Assembly (NCBI GenBank): GCA_003535305.1
Contig: DOHL01000066.1
Span: 1 to 6,493 of the forward strand
Length of the DNA stretch: 6,493 bases
Direction: 5' to 3'
DNA from: Candidatus Acetothermia bacterium
GTDB taxonomy: Bacteria; Bipolaricaulota; Bipolaricaulia; UBA7950
Every line of letters begins with the position of its first letter. Position 1 is the stretch's first letter. The notes beneath the pieces are model-generated. The model was not told where the DNA came from, ran no database searches, and was given only the letters and a program-made list of their open reading frames with translations. This document shows positions 5,219-6,493 of the stretch, in pieces. The translations under genes and the position numbers were made by a program.

Positions 5219-6322
5219 TCACCGGCCTCTTATCTTAAACTTGTTTTCCAATTGTTCCATCCGTACAGTGATACCTCCATACTCCAAGTCGGAATAGGGG
5301 AGCATCGCTGCGCCGGAGAATCCTTGTCGTCTGATCTCATGCGTTTTAACGCAAATGTTATTTCGTACCCAGTCCCAGTAGGGATGATCGAACAGGTCGC
5401 TTGGTTCAGTGAGAATTCCATTGTGAACGCAAAATGCCAGGCAAGAGACACTCGGCGGTCCATCGAAGAAGGATATTCCACTGCCCGCCCTTACCGGCAT
5501 CAATGGACCAGTGTGACTCCCACGCATAAAACCAGCCACAATATGGCCGATCTCATACGGTGCGATGATCTCTCCTGTAGCAGGAAAATCTTTCTGTGTG
5601 CGGATGAGCATAATAGGATCGTCTTTACCTACATATTTACCGGCGATGTTGCGCAGACGAGTAGTGCTGCACGCAACAGTATGCGCGCCGGTAGTACGCG
5701 TGTGAATCGATTCTACGACGAAACGACCATTATCACGTAACAGCGCAACGAGATCGTACACCTCTTCAGGAGTGACCAGCTCGATCACACGATCACCCTC
5801 TGTGTGAGATACATCGATCACGGTAAAGGAGAAACCTTTGCCGATCGCCGGCGCGAGAATCAAGCCGGAATTATACATCGGATCGGCAAATCCCAGATAA
5901 AGAGGCAAGTTGAATGCCCCCGGTTCTGTTTTATCTGCTGCTATGAGGAGGAATGACTCATTCTCCCGCTCGTCAAAGGTTATCTCAGCGATTCCAGGGC
6001 CCAACCCGCAAATATTTCCGGAGAATGAGTCAGAGAGTAAATCTTGTCCTGCTCCGTACAGTCCTTGTTCTTTGGCGATCTCTGTCCCTGCGAGGAACGC
6101 ATCCCACGCTAACCGGTGGATCTTTTCGCTATTTGAACCGAGCTCATGGGAAAGAAGGATTGTGATGTCATCGCCGATATTACCGATAAAATAGTCGAAG
6201 ATAAGATCTCCTACTGCTTTGTCAATATAGTCTTCTACTTCCATTAAGAGATCGTCGCTGGGGATAATGTGTCCTCCAATACTACCAATATCTGCTTTGA
6301 TTGCGCTCAGTGTTATTTTCAT
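5219..6322 (-). CDS. fbp: Fructose-1,6-bisphosphate aldolase/phosphatase (class V FBPase)
   Basis: Bifunctional gluconeogenic enzyme: it condenses dihydroxyacetone phosphate and glyceraldehyde 3-phosphate to fructose 1,6-bisphosphate, then hydrolyses this to fructose 6-phosphate, using Mg2+. The 367 residues fit the family, and the architecture is co-linear with archaeal members. Metal- and phosphate-site residues I can match from knowledge of the family are D11, H18, D51/D52, Q93 in AAGQDLLSDSFSGN-like context (90-103), and D130/K131 in ADKTEPGA (129-136). The Schiff-base and catalytic block is KYVGKDDP (229-236) with Y230, K233, D234 and D235. R267 in FMRGSHTGPLMPV (265-277), D287 in FDGPP and Y348 follow. 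The active site thus looks complete for both reactions. The ATG at 6322 is chosen for AGGAGG four bases upstream and the canonical N terminus; a TTG at 6340 is rejected. It has its own promoter-like upstream region and is cut off from hpt by the fold-back element. Confidence 0.96.
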   Translation of the reverse strand: MKITLSAIKADIGSIGGHIIPSDDLLMEVEDYIDKAVGDLIFDYFIGNIGDDITILLSHELGSNSEKIHRLAWDAFLAGTEIAKEQGLYGAGQDLLSDSFSGNICGLGPGIAEITFDERENESFLLIAADKTEPGAFNLPLYLGFADPMYNSGLILAPAIGKGFSFTVIDVSHTEGDRVIELVTPEEVYDLVALLRDNGRFVVESIHTRTTGAHTVACSTTRLRNIAGKYVGKDDPIMLIRTQKDFPATGEIIAPYEIGHIVAGFMRGSHTGPLMPVRAGSGISFFDGPPSVSCLAFCVHNGILTEPSDLFDHPYWDWVRNNICVKTHEIRRQGFSGAAMLPYSDLEYGGITVRMEQLENKFKIRGR

Positions 6323-6326
6323 CGTT

Positions 6327-6332
6327 CCTCCT
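6327..6332 (-). promoter_or_regulatory. fbp ribosome binding site
   Basis: AGGAGG on the minus strand, four bases before the ATG at 6322. It supports that start over the in-frame TTG at 6340. Confidence 0.8.
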
Positions 6333-6361
6333 ATAATCAAAAAAGGTTCGCTCTCTTAGAA

Positions 6362-6406
6362 ATTATAGTGCTGCATAAGTATAGTTTAAGCAACGCAACA
6401 GTGCAA
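6362..6406 (-). promoter_or_regulatory. Candidate sigma-70-type promoter for fbp
   Basis: On the minus strand, TTGCAC (6401-6406) is followed after exactly 17 bases by TATACT (6378-6383), a plausible -35/-10 pair. A perfect -10 hexamer, TATAAT, lies slightly downstream (6362-6367) but lacks a good -35 at the right distance. Either would start transcription 30 to 60 bases before the fbp ATG. No operator is recognisable. The call rests on consensus matching alone. Confidence 0.45.
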
Positions 6407-6493
6407 AAAAATATTGCTGCACCCATGTTAAATTCACCGGATACTATGAGTGAAAAACTACTTTTCAGGCTATGTCACATCGTTACAATGGGT

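Noticed and set aside
6323..6340. TTG start that would extend fbp by six residues
   Set aside because: The extension would cover the AGGAGG at 6327-6332, which is correctly spaced for the ATG at 6322, and class V enzymes begin at that Met.

Overview
The window is a compact bacterial chromosome segment of roughly even base composition. All seven recognisable genes lie on the minus strand, so they read right to left. Bacterial origin is shown by the exonuclease VII subunits xseA and xseB, the bacterial-length TsaD, and Shine-Dalgarno sequences (AGGAGG) before fbp and hpt. The class V fructose-bisphosphate aldolase/phosphatase is typical of archaea and of some deep-branching, often thermophilic or anaerobic bacteria. 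With the divergent thioredoxin reductase, this suggests an environmental lineage, possibly Chloroflexota/Dehalococcoidia-like. That placement is a guess; the window holds no phylogenetic marker I can place by eye.

Layout in transcription order: (i) a promoter-bearing leader at 6323-6493; (ii) fbp (5219-6322), a gluconeogenic bifunctional enzyme; (iii) a gene-free stretch, 4924-5218, almost filled by a 184-bp imperfect inverted-repeat element that looks like a MITE or fold-back repeat; (iv) hpt (purine salvage) and tsaD (tRNA t6A synthesis), 15 nt apart; (v) a 111-bp gap, then a small MTH1187/DUF77-type thiamine-binding protein; (vi) a 142-bp gap with small inverted repeats, then xseA-xseB overlapping by 8 bp and trxB following after 7 nt; (vii) a gene-free left end, 1-345, with nested and competing inverted repeats that could form a structured RNA.

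The genes are mostly housekeeping: central carbon metabolism, nucleotide salvage, tRNA modification, DNA repair and redox balance. xseA and xseB encode the two subunits of one enzyme; the other neighbours share no obvious pathway. The points that most deserve a second look are the fold-back element between fbp and hpt, the structured left end, and a thioredoxin reductase that keeps its CATC redox site but lacks the usual HRRxxxR NADPH-phosphate signature. I see no CRISPR array, phage gene, transposase, rRNA or tRNA.
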